Assembly (NCBI RefSeq): GCF_902459535.1
Contig: NZ_LR699553.1
Location: forward strand, 2,046,001-2,110,000
DNA from: Paraburkholderia dioscoreae
GTDB lineage: Bacteria > Pseudomonadota > Gammaproteobacteria > Burkholderiales > Burkholderiaceae
Direction of reading: 5' to 3'
Length of the DNA stretch: 64,000 nt
The translations under genes and the position numbers were made by a program. The notes below the pieces were generated by a model. The model made no database searches. It had not been told where the DNA came from and was given only the letters and a program-made list of their open reading frames with translations. Of this stretch, positions 16,028 to 22,471 are shown one piece after another (positions within the stretch are counted from its first letter, which is position 1; the number at the start of each line of letters is the position of its first letter).

Positions 16028-17065
16028 ATGGCCAGTTTGGACGTGTTTCACCAGGATGCGTTTACGACCATCCAACTGACGACCGCGGTCGACAAATACC
16101 CGTTTCAGCCGACGGGCCTCGGCGATCTGAACATCTTCGAGCCGGACCCGATCCGCACGACGGCGCTTGCAGTCGAGCAGCGGCAGGGCAAGCTCGTCGT
16201 CGTCCCGTTCAGCGAGCGTGGTCAGGAGGGCACGCAACGTACGACGGAACAGCGTGAAGCGCGTTACTTCAAGGTGCCGCGCATCATGCATGCCGACACG
16301 CTGTACGCAAACGAAATCCAGGACATCCGCGCTTTCGGTACCGAGTCCGAGCTCATGCAGGTGCAGGCTGAAGTCGCGCGCCGTCTCAATGGACCAACGG
16401 GCCTCACGAGCAACATCGAGTACACGTGGGAATATCACCGTCTTGCCGCAGTGCAGGGCATGCTGCTCGACGCTGACGGCACGGTGAAATACAACTGGTT
16501 CGATGAATTCGGTATCACGCCACCGAGCCTGGTTCCGTTCAATCTGTCCGCACAGACTCCCAACAGCCTACGGCCCATCGTCAATGGCATTCGCCGGACG
16601 ATGGCGCGCAAAGCGCAGGGCGCATTTCTGCCGACGACGAAGATCTTTGCGTTGTGCGGCGACCTGTTCTACGACGAATTGACCAATCACACGGACGTGA
16701 TTCGGACCTACCTGAACTGGAGTGCGGCATCGGAGCTGCGCGACGACAGCCAGGGCGCTGCGTTCGAAGCGTTCCCATTCGCCGGGGTGACCTGGTCGAA
16801 CTACCGCGGCTCGGACGACAACACGACGCTCAAGATTCCGGACGACGAAGTTCACTTTTTCCCGGTCGGTGCGCCGGGTGTCTTCCGGGTGGCGTACGCG
16901 CCTGGCGAATCGTTTGAATGGGTCAACACCCCGGGCAAGCCGATCTATGTGATCCCGATCTACGATCGCGACCGCAACTCGTTCTGGAAGATGGAAGCGT
17001 ATTCGTACCCGCTTCACATCTGCACGCGGCCGGAGGTTCTGCAAAAGGGCCACGCAGGCGCCTAA
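16028..17065 (+). CDS. Major capsid protein (lambda gpE type)
   Basis: A 345-residue major head protein. Family landmarks: AFTTIQLTTAVDKYPFQPTGL, FEPDPIRTTALAVEQRQGKL, VPRIMHADTLYANEIQDIRAFG, GDLFYDELTNHTDVIRTYLNW and the C-terminal SYPLHICTRPEVLQKGH. Length is typical of the gpE group (about 340) and no disruption is visible. It follows the decoration gene by 76 bp with a CTGGAG ribosome-binding site before ATG. Confidence 0.92.
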   Translation: MASLDVFHQDAFTTIQLTTAVDKYPFQPTGLGDLNIFEPDPIRTTALAVEQRQGKLVVVPFSERGQEGTQRTTEQREARYFKVPRIMHADTLYANEIQDIRAFGTESELMQVQAEVARRLNGPTGLTSNIEYTWEYHRLAAVQGMLLDADGTVKYNWFDEFGITPPSLVPFNLSAQTPNSLRPIVNGIRRTMARKAQGAFLPTTKIFALCGDLFYDELTNHTDVIRTYLNWSAASELRDDSQGAAFEAFPFAGVTWSNYRGSDDNTTLKIPDDEVHFFPVGAPGVFRVAYAPGESFEWVNTPGKPIYVIPIYDRDRNSFWKMEAYSYPLHICTRPEVLQKGHAGA

Positions 17066-17068
17066 GCC

Positions 17069-17419
17069 GTGCCGTTCAACTGGCGCGCCGTCACCGACAA
17101 GATGAACGGCGTGGTGATGCAGACGTTCGGCGAGAACGTGCGTGTGCTCTATATGCCTGCGTCGGGGGCGACACCCTACGAAGTTGACGGGGTGTTCGAC
17201 GAGGCGTTCCTGGATCTCGCTGTTGTCGACGGCGTGCAGGTTGCGACCGTCCAGCCCCGACTCGGCATTCAGGTGTCGCAGTTCGAGGCAGCGCCTGTAC
17301 AGGACGATCAGTTGCAGATCAAACGCACTGGCCTGATCTACGTCGTGCGCGAGGCCCGGCTCGATGGATGGGGCGGGGGCGGTTTGATGCTCAATCTCAT
17401 AGGTGGCGATGGTGGCTGA
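17069..17419 (+). CDS. Head-tail joining protein (gpFII-like)
   Basis: A 116-residue protein in the slot after the major capsid where head-tail connectors sit. GTG start at 17069, three bases after the capsid stop. Compact beta-rich sequence (GENVRVLYMPASGATPYEVDGVFD, LGIQVSQFEAAPVQDDQLQI, GLIYVVREARLDGWG) compatible with gpFII-type attachment proteins. The family call rests on position and length as much as on sequence. The stop overlaps the next start. Confidence 0.65.
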   Translation: MPFNWRAVTDKMNGVVMQTFGENVRVLYMPASGATPYEVDGVFDEAFLDLAVVDGVQVATVQPRLGIQVSQFEAAPVQDDQLQIKRTGLIYVVREARLDGWGGGGLMLNLIGGDGG

Positions 17420-18020
17420 CCCAACTGGCCGGTCGGCCATGCGAAAGATGGTGGTGGCTGCATTTCAGGCGGCTGCAGCCGCGCCGACGATCCAGTCACC
17501 GGGAGACTGGAGCACGCCTCCGGCGAAGTTGCCGGCGATTCTGGTGCGTTGTGGTGATGACCAGAAGGCGTCGATCGGGAACATCGGCGAGACGCAGTTC
17601 AACACCGATTTCGTTATCGAGATCCGCGGCATCGTTTCTGGCCCAACCGGCGAGGCCGCACAGGATGCGCTCGAAGATCTCGGCGCAACGATCGAAGACA
17701 TCCTGCTTCGCAACATTGCCATTCGTGCGCAGACGCAGGACTTTCCGATGATCGCGACGGTAACGGAGATCAAATCGGATGGTCGTCTGCATTTCGGCGC
17801 CGTGAGCATGGCAGTGCACTTCCAGATCTATGAGGCGTTCGATCCTGACGTGGAGACCACGCTCGAGCGAATGACCGTGACGGCTGATCTGAGAAATGTC
17901 TTCGACGCCAGCGGCACTTATCCCAACCCGCCTTTTCCCGACGCAGTTCAGCCAGCTCCGCGCACTTCGGGCCCCGACGGGCGCGCCGAGGGTGGCTTCG
18001 ATGTCGAACTTCCCCAATAG
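17409..18020 (+). CDS. Phage minor tail / tail-completion protein
   Basis: A 203-residue protein following the connector gene. The sequence (PAILVRCGDDQKASIGNIGETQFNTDFVIEIRG, ALEDLGATIEDILL, FPMIATVTEIKSDGRLHFGAVSMAVHFQIYEAF) resembles tail-terminator-type proteins of the kind that sit at the head-tail interface; assignment to a precise family is uncertain. ATG at 17409 is preferred, with GTG at 17403 as alternative. Overlaps the previous gene by 11 bp. Confidence 0.6.
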   Translation: MVADPTGRSAMRKMVVAAFQAAAAAPTIQSPGDWSTPPAKLPAILVRCGDDQKASIGNIGETQFNTDFVIEIRGIVSGPTGEAAQDALEDLGATIEDILLRNIAIRAQTQDFPMIATVTEIKSDGRLHFGAVSMAVHFQIYEAFDPDVETTLERMTVTADLRNVFDASGTYPNPPFPDAVQPAPRTSGPDGRAEGGFDVELPQ

Positions 18021-18029
18021 GAGCAACGC

Positions 18030-18224
18030 ATGTTCGTCAAACCCGCACCGGGTCTGAAGATTCGCGACCCTGAACTGAAAGACCTGATCCCGGACGAAGG
18101 CCGGAATGTGTCGGCCGACGATCTGTACTGGCATCGCCGCTTGCGCGACGGTGACGTCGTCCTTGTTGAATCGACTGGCGTGCCGCCCGCTGCAGAGGCC
18201 GCCCGCATCACTGGGAGCGAATAA
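18030..18224 (+). CDS. DUF2635 phage protein
   Basis: A 64-residue protein matching DUF2635: MFVKPAPGLKIRDPELKDLIPDEGR, then VSADDLYWHRRLRDGDVVLVE. Such proteins occur directly upstream of the tail-sheath gene in Mu-like contractile phages, exactly the position here (3 bp spacing). This shows that a lambda-type head was joined to a Mu-type contractile tail. Confidence 0.82.
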   Translation: MFVKPAPGLKIRDPELKDLIPDEGRNVSADDLYWHRRLRDGDVVLVESTGVPPAAEAARITGSE

Positions 18225-18226
18225 TC

Positions 18227-18919
18227 GTGGCCGTTCCATTCAAGAATATTCCGTCTGGCGACCAGATCCGCGTCCCCCTGTTTTACGCGGAGGTCGACAA
18301 CAGCCAGGCCAACACCGCGACGCAGTCCCAGCGCGCGCTCATCATTGGCCAGATCACCACCGCAGGCACCGGCACTCCCAACACGCCGACGATATGCCAG
18401 GGTAAGTCGGATGCGAAGACCGTCGGCGGCCCAGGTTCCATGCTCGCGCTGATGACGGCTGCCTATCGCGATAGCGACGACTTCGGCGAGCTCTGGTATT
18501 TGCCGCTGGCAGATGACGGCAGCGCGGTGGCCGCGAACGGTTCCATCAATTTCACGGCCGCCGCGACGGCCGTCGGCGTGCTTTTCCTGTATCTCGCCGG
18601 GCAGCTGGTCACGCAAAACGTGAATGCGTCGCTGACGCCCGCACAGCTCGCAACGGCGCTGGTGGCGACCGTCAATGCCGCGAGCGACCTGCCGGTAACC
18701 GCGGCCGTCGACGGCACGACCACGAGCAAGGTGAACTTTACGGCGAAGAACACGGTCGATGCGACCTTCACGCGCACCGCCGCCGGCGATTACAGCATCT
18801 CGCTCAGGGAGACCGACGTTCAGGCCTTCCAGGGGCAAGCCACCGCCGCGGCAGCGGCATCCGACGTCGCAGCGGCGGCCGCTTCGGCAGCCGTTACGGC
18901 AATCAAAACCCTCAAGTAA
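18227..18919 (+). pseudogene. Tail sheath N-terminus fused by deletion to an unrelated C-terminus
   Basis: The first about 180 codons encode the N-terminal part of a Mu gpL-type contractile tail sheath: VPFKNIPSGDQIRVPLFYAEVDNS, RALIIGQITTAGTG, GGPGSMLALMTAAYRDSDDFGELWYLPL, LPVTAAVDGTTTSKVNFTAKN. A sheath has about 450-500 residues. After KVNFTAKN (about residue 184) the frame continues into TVDATFTRTAAGDYSISLRET and an Ala-rich tail, not sheath-like, and stops at residue 230. The simplest reading is a large in-frame deletion that joined the sheath to the last part of a distal tail gene, removing tube, tape-measure and baseplate genes. Confidence 0.75.
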
Positions 18920-18929
18920 GAGATCCCCC

Positions 18930-19391
18930 ATGAAACGCTTATCCATGCTGCTCGCGGCAGGCCTTGTCGCGGCCGTCGCTCTCGTCGGCTGTGCCTCCGC
19001 TCCAACCCAGACGCCGGCGCAGATCGCCGCCAACATCTGTCCGGGCGTGCAATCCGAAATCGATGTGCTGCAGAAGTCCGGCGTCTTCACCGGCGGCGCG
19101 CAAGCCACGTTGACGAACCAGATCCAGCCGGACGTCGACGCGGTTTGCGCCGCCGGCGCGGCTTTGACCGTGACGACGGTCGATATTCGCAAACTCGTGC
19201 AGGCCACATTTCCGATCGTTGTGGCAGTGATCGCGAACTCGAGTCTGACCGATCAGCAGAAGCTGCAGGCGACGCTGGCCGTCGGCGTCGTGGTGACCGG
19301 CATCAACACCGCGCTTTCGCTGCAGCCGGCGACGTCGACCACTACCCCCGGGCCGGCGCTCACTCCAGCGAGCGGGGCAATTGCATCATGA
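18930..19391 (+). CDS. Prophage lipoprotein, coupled to patatin
   Basis: A 153-residue predicted lipoprotein. The signal sequence MKRLSMLLAAGLVAAVALVGC ends in an LVGC lipobox with Cys21; Ala/Ser follow, so outer-membrane sorting is likely. The mature part has two further Cys (NICPGVQ, AVCAAGA) that could form a disulfide and a hydrophobic stretch (TFPIVVAVIANSSL). The family is not recognised. Its stop overlaps the patatin ATG by four bases, so both proteins are made together. Possible lysis (spanin-like) or cargo function is inference only. Confidence 0.72.
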   Translation: MKRLSMLLAAGLVAAVALVGCASAPTQTPAQIAANICPGVQSEIDVLQKSGVFTGGAQATLTNQIQPDVDAVCAAGAALTVTTVDIRKLVQATFPIVVAVIANSSLTDQQKLQATLAVGVVVTGINTALSLQPATSTTTPGPALTPASGAIAS

Positions 19392-20215
19392 GCAAGCCGA
19401 TCCGCGTGGCATTCAGCGGATCGGGCTTCAAGGTGCCGGCGCACGTCGGCGCCTTGCAGGCGATCGCCGACGCCGGCTACCAGGCCGTCGAGCTCGCAGG
19501 TACATCGGGCGGGAGCATTTGCGCGGCGCTCTATGCCGCGGGCATGCCGCTGTCCGACATGAAGACACTTGCGCTGACGCATGACTGGTCGAACATGATG
19601 TCGTTCAGTCCGCTCGCCGCGCTGCGGCTTCGAGGTTTCTGCGATGGGAGCACGCTGCTCGCGTGGATGAAGGAGCACACCGGCGGAAAGACGTTCGCGG
19701 AGCTCGATATCGACCTCACGGCCGTCGCGTCGAACGTGGCGAACGAGGGCGCTTTTGACTTCTCGCGGACAGCGACGCCGGACGTGCCTATCGCGCTGGC
19801 CGTGCGTTCGTCGACGTCGATACCATTCATATTCGAGCCAGTGGCGATCGCGGACGCGCTGCTGTCGGACGGCGGAATGGTGAACAACATCCCGGTCGAC
19901 AGACTAAAGGTCGACGACGTGCCGCGCCTCGGCGTGCAGCTCGTCAGCCTGGAGTTACCGCTCAAACCGAAAGCGCGGCTGTTGCCACATCAGTTCGTGA
20001 TGCGGCTGATTGACTTGATGCTGTCGGCGTGCGAATCGACGCATGTGAGCGCAGCGCAGGCGGCCGGCGCGTGCATGGCATTCGTCGAGACGGGGTATGC
20101 ATCGACTCTCGATCGCAACATGCCGCTCGAGGTCCGGCAGCGCCTGTACGACGATGGCTACGCAGCCACAAAGACTGCGCTAACGAGCATCCCGGCCCAG
20201 AGCGCGAAGCTGTGA
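19388..20215 (+). CDS. Patatin-like phospholipase in prophage
   Basis: A 275-residue patatin-family acyl hydrolase. Catalytic dyad: S40 in AGTSGGS and D161 in SDGGMVNNIP. The oxyanion-hole segment reads VAFSGSGFKVPAHVGAL instead of the usual GGGxRGxxHxG, a variation worth noting. No signal peptide is seen, so it probably acts in the cytoplasm or at the inner membrane. Related patatins hydrolyse phospholipids in host-cell damage, lysis and anti-phage abortive systems. In a prophage with no tail or lysis genes left, its intact frame suggests selection as cargo. Translationally coupled to the lipoprotein. Confidence 0.87.
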   Translation: MSKPIRVAFSGSGFKVPAHVGALQAIADAGYQAVELAGTSGGSICAALYAAGMPLSDMKTLALTHDWSNMMSFSPLAALRLRGFCDGSTLLAWMKEHTGGKTFAELDIDLTAVASNVANEGAFDFSRTATPDVPIALAVRSSTSIPFIFEPVAIADALLSDGGMVNNIPVDRLKVDDVPRLGVQLVSLELPLKPKARLLPHQFVMRLIDLMLSACESTHVSAAQAAGACMAFVETGYASTLDRNMPLEVRQRLYDDGYAATKTALTSIPAQSAKL

Positions 20216-20238
20216 GCCATCAGCCCGCGATGGGGATT

Positions 20239-20433
20239 TCATCGCGTGAAGACCGCTTCATAGCACCGGCTCGCGGCCTCAATATCTGAGTCGCCAAGCC
20301 AGTACTGCCCGTCGTTGGACCTGATGCCGCCCGGCGTCACGATGCCTACACACGCGATCGACTTGTTTCCCAATTCGGCGTCGACAATGTGGCTGACGAC
20401 GATTCCCGTTCCCTTCAGTTCATCCAGAGTCAT
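20239..20433 (-). CDS. Small hypothetical phage protein
   Basis: A 64-residue protein (MTLDELKGTGIVVSHIVDAE, then GGIRSNDGQYWLGDSDIEAA), not recognised. It lies 3 bp after the stop of the next leftward gene and is probably co-transcribed with it from the LexA-box region. Confidence 0.5.
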   Translation of the reverse strand: MTLDELKGTGIVVSHIVDAELGNKSIACVGIVTPGGIRSNDGQYWLGDSDIEAASRCYEAVFTR

Positions 20434-20436
20434 AGA

Positions 20437-20748
20437 TCAATCCCTCCTGCCGTTCTTGCGCCACTCGGCGAGCCGTTGCATCGTCGATTCAACCCGCTGC
20501 TCCTGCCGCGGTGTTAGCGGGTCCCTTATACATGGTTCCGCATCCAGCTCGCGCTCGAAACACTCCCATACCGTGCCGGCCACGAACGCGCTTCCCTGTT
20601 TGCCGATCATGTTGCGAATCTGATTCGCGCGAAGGACCGTCGCCCGTAAGCGGTGAATTTCCCGAAGCAGGCGAAGCACGGTCGGAGTCGGTTCGCGATC
20701 GTAGATCTCGGCCAGATCGGCGGCGGTGAGCGGACGGTGGTGGCGCAT
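20437..20748 (-). CDS. Hypothetical phage protein divergent from SRAP gene
   Basis: A 103-residue basic, helical protein: MRHHRPLTAADLAEIYDREP, VLRLLREIHRLRATVLRANQ, ending RLAEWRKNGRRD. Not recognised; it might bind nucleic acid. ATG at 20748 is preferred: it has GAAAG upstream and leaves the LexA box at 20763-20778 in the 5' region. Starts at 20817 or 20850 would put the box inside the gene and overlap the SRAP ribosome-binding site. Confidence 0.55.
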   Translation of the reverse strand: MRHHRPLTAADLAEIYDREPTPTVLRLLREIHRLRATVLRANQIRNMIGKQGSAFVAGTVWECFERELDAEPCIRDPLTPRQEQRVESTMQRLAEWRKNGRRD

Positions 20749-20762
20749 CGCTTTCAGAAATA

Positions 20763-20778
20763 CTGTATGGATGTACAG
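20763..20778. promoter_or_regulatory. Perfect LexA-type SOS box
   Basis: CTGTATGGATGTACAG fits CTGT-N8-ACAG exactly, the LexA site of gamma- and beta-proteobacteria. It lies 62 bp before the SRAP start and 15 bp before the divergent hypothetical gene, so one LexA dimer could control both. SRAP proteins are SOS-response associated, which supports function. Confidence 0.72.
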
Positions 20779-20840
20779 TATATCCAGGAATTTCCGGGTT
20801 GCATCTGGCACTATCATGGGACGGTTCTCAGGAGGGTCCC

Positions 20841-21518
20841 ATGTGCACAAACTACCGGCCGCCAGAGGCAGACCTGTTCGAAGCGTTCACCGATTTTCCG
20901 GTGCCTCGGTTCGAGTATCCACCGGAAATCTACAAAGATTATGTTGCGCCGATCCTTCGCCTGACTGATGGCGCGCGGCTGACGGATCCGGCGACGTTCG
21001 CCATGATCCCGCGCAAGCGGATCCCGCCGGGCGTGAAGGTATTCGACACGATGAACGCTCGTGCCGAGTCGGTGGGGGAGAAGCGCAGCTACAGCAGTGC
21101 CTGGAAGAAACTGCAACTCTGCCTGATCCCATGCGCCACCTTCTACGAGCCGAACTACGAGACTGGCAAGCCGGTTCGTTGGCGGATAGGGGTGGAGGGC
21201 GGCCGGCCGTTCGCGATCGCGGGGCTATGGCGCGCGTGGGAGGATCCGGACGGCGTGTCGCTCTCGTTCACCATGCTCACCGTGAACGCCAACGAGCATC
21301 CGCTGATGAAGCGGTTTCACCGGCCGGGCGACGAAAAGCGCTCGCTCGTGATCCTGCGGCCGGAAGAATACGAGGACTGGCTCGGCGCGCGCAGCACCGA
21401 CGAGGCGCGTTCGTTCCTGAATCTGTTTCCGGCCGAAGAGATGTTTGCCGAAGCCGCACCGAAGCCACAGAAGGTCACAAAGCCAACTGGGGAGGGCGGC
21501 GATCTGTTCGCGAAGTGA
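20841..21518 (+). CDS. SOS response-associated peptidase (SRAP, YedK/HMCES family)
   Basis: A 225-residue SRAP protein. The family forms a covalent thiazolidine link between the N-terminal Cys and abasic sites in single-stranded DNA after removal of Met. Visible: catalytic Cys2 in MCTNYRPP, Asn/Arg motif in DTMNARAESVGEK, CLIPCATFYEP with the catalytic Glu, and MKRFHRPGDEKRSLVIL with the active-site His. ATG at 20841 follows a strong AGGAGG; Met-Cys at the start is required by the mechanism. It is the last gene before attR and has a LexA box upstream, so DNA damage should induce it. Confidence 0.92.
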   Translation: MCTNYRPPEADLFEAFTDFPVPRFEYPPEIYKDYVAPILRLTDGARLTDPATFAMIPRKRIPPGVKVFDTMNARAESVGEKRSYSSAWKKLQLCLIPCATFYEPNYETGKPVRWRIGVEGGRPFAIAGLWRAWEDPDGVSLSFTMLTVNANEHPLMKRFHRPGDEKRSLVILRPEEYEDWLGARSTDEARSFLNLFPAEEMFAEAAPKPQKVTKPTGEGGDLFAK

Positions 21519-21574
21519 TATGCCAGCATTCTGCCAGCACTTTCCAAACGGCCCTTTGTTTACAAGGAATTGCG

Positions 21575-21601
21575 GGGGTTCGAGTCCCCTCCCTCGCACC
21601 A
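21575..21601 (+). repeat. attR core (right copy of 27-bp direct repeat)
   Basis: Identical to 5560-5586 and consisting of the T arm and acceptor 3' strand of tRNA-Leu with CCA. It is only a tRNA fragment. Upstream sequence (phage side) differs from the tRNA; downstream is chromosome with the native tRNA terminator. Confidence 0.92.
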
Positions 21602-21617
21602 TCTATTCGTAGTGAAG

Positions 21618-21652
21618 AACCCCGTCAAGTCTTTGGCCTGACGGGGTTTTTT
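21618..21652 (+). terminator. Intrinsic terminator, originally of tRNA-Leu
   Basis: CCCCGTCA (21620-21627), 11-nt loop, TGACGGGG (21639-21646), then TTTTTT. It stands 16 bp after the attR tRNA fragment, so before integration it would have ended the tRNA-Leu transcript. Confidence 0.88.
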
Positions 21653-21690
21653 GCTTTTTCGGCCTTGCCGGCCACGCGGTCCGGCCGCGC

Positions 21691-21978
21691 TCAGGCGTCC
21701 GGCGTCTGCGAGGGCGCTTGCGTGCCAGGCAGGTCCGCTTGAGCGGCGCCTTCGAGAAAACGACGGGTCGATTCGAACGCCTGCAGCATCTGATCGGGCC
21801 ACGGCGTTTGCAGCATGACCGCCTGGTGGTTTTCGAACGCCGACGACAACAGCTTCGCCAGCTCAGGCGAGCGCAGATGGCGCAGCAGTACGCTCACCGC
21901 GATCGCCGTGGCCTGGCTCGCGCCGGCCGTCTGGAGTTCCGAAGCGGTGAGAGCCGCGACCTGTTTGTTGATGTCCAC
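21691..21978 (-). CDS. Hypothetical protein
   Basis: A 95-residue protein, not recognised. The GTG at 21978 (VDINKQVAALTASELQTAGA) is preferred because AAGGAAG lies just upstream; a longer ORF from 22083 lacks protein-like sequence. The product is helical (AIAVSVLLRHLRSPELAKLL) with a Pro/Ala-rich C-terminus, cytosolic. It ends 39 bp from the tRNA terminator and is the first chromosomal gene right of the prophage. Confidence 0.6.
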   Translation of the reverse strand: MDINKQVAALTASELQTAGASQATAIAVSVLLRHLRSPELAKLLSSAFENHQAVMLQTPWPDQMLQAFESTRRFLEGAAQADLPGTQAPSQTPDA

Positions 21979-22117
21979 TGCAACTTCCTTGGATGAAATG
22001 TGGGAGATTGAAGGCACGATGGCCGGTGCCGAATTTTGACATGGTTGGCGGCTTGTCGTGAGCGCCTGCCGGCACCAGGCCACCGGCCGCCGCGACCTGA
22101 TCTTCTAACAGAACGCA

Positions 22118-22471
22118 ATGCTGCTGCGCACGCGGCATCATTGGGCCGGCGTCGCGTATGAACTCGATACGATGTCACTCCGTGCTCGTGCGGGCTCAAT
22201 GTCGGCTCAATATCGGTATTCTGGACAGCGTGCGCGCCCGGCATGATGATGAACAACCTGATGAGCGACGCGCCGGGTGAGCTAAATGTTCCGGTTCGTC
22301 GGCGCCGCGCTGCTGGCGGCGAGCGTGGTCAAGCAGTTCCTGTTCGATCTCTCCCACGTGACTTGGGATCGAGTGGGTCGTATCGTTTATCGGCATCGGG
22401 TTGATGTAGCTGCTGATCGGCCACTTCCACCGTTGCCGCCCAAGGCTTTAGTCCTGGAAACTGAGCAATGA
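22118..22471 (+). pseudogene. Decayed C-terminal remnant of a DUF2339 membrane protein gene
   Basis: Fragments of a DUF2339 C-terminus are spread over frames: RTRHHWAGVAYELDT (from 22124), then in another frame GSISVFWTACAPGMMM, then FRFVGAALLAASVVKQFLFDLSHV (from 22289), then VVSFIGIGLM, a stop, and LLIGHFHRC in the third frame, and finally LPPLPPKALVLETEQ back in the second frame, whose TGA overlaps the DUF3999 ATG. DUF2339 genes are normally 800 or more codons and precede DUF3999 genes. Here all but about 110 codons are gone and at least three frame changes and one stop are present. Confidence 0.72.

Larger units (their letters stand above)
5560..21601. mobile_element. Defective prophage integrated in tRNA-Leu
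   Basis: About 16 kb bounded by a 27-bp perfect direct repeat made of the tRNA-Leu 3' end. Order: integrase and overlapping excisionase (reverse, next to attL), a leftward block of small genes (J-domain, ASCH, DUF5131), one opposite-strand membrane protein, then rightward head genes of lambda type (truncated GpA terminase, gpW, portal, S49 protease, scaffold-like, decoration, capsid, head-tail proteins), Mu-type DUF2635 and a broken sheath gene, then cargo (lipoprotein, patatin, SRAP). Replication, repressor, lysis, tape-measure and baseplate genes are absent, so it should be unable to form a phage by itself. Integrase and att sites look intact, so excision could still be possible. Confidence 0.93.

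Noticed and set aside
21575..21601. Second tRNA-Leu gene at attR
   Set aside because: Only the T arm and acceptor 3' strand are present; D and anticodon arms are missing.
5560..21601. Complete, inducible phage
   Set aside because: Terminase and sheath are truncated and repressor, replication, lysis, tape-measure and baseplate genes are absent.
22196..22396. 66-codon reverse ORF over the DUF2339 remnant
   Set aside because: No protein-like pattern or ribosome-binding site; the forward-strand DUF2339 fragments explain the sequence.
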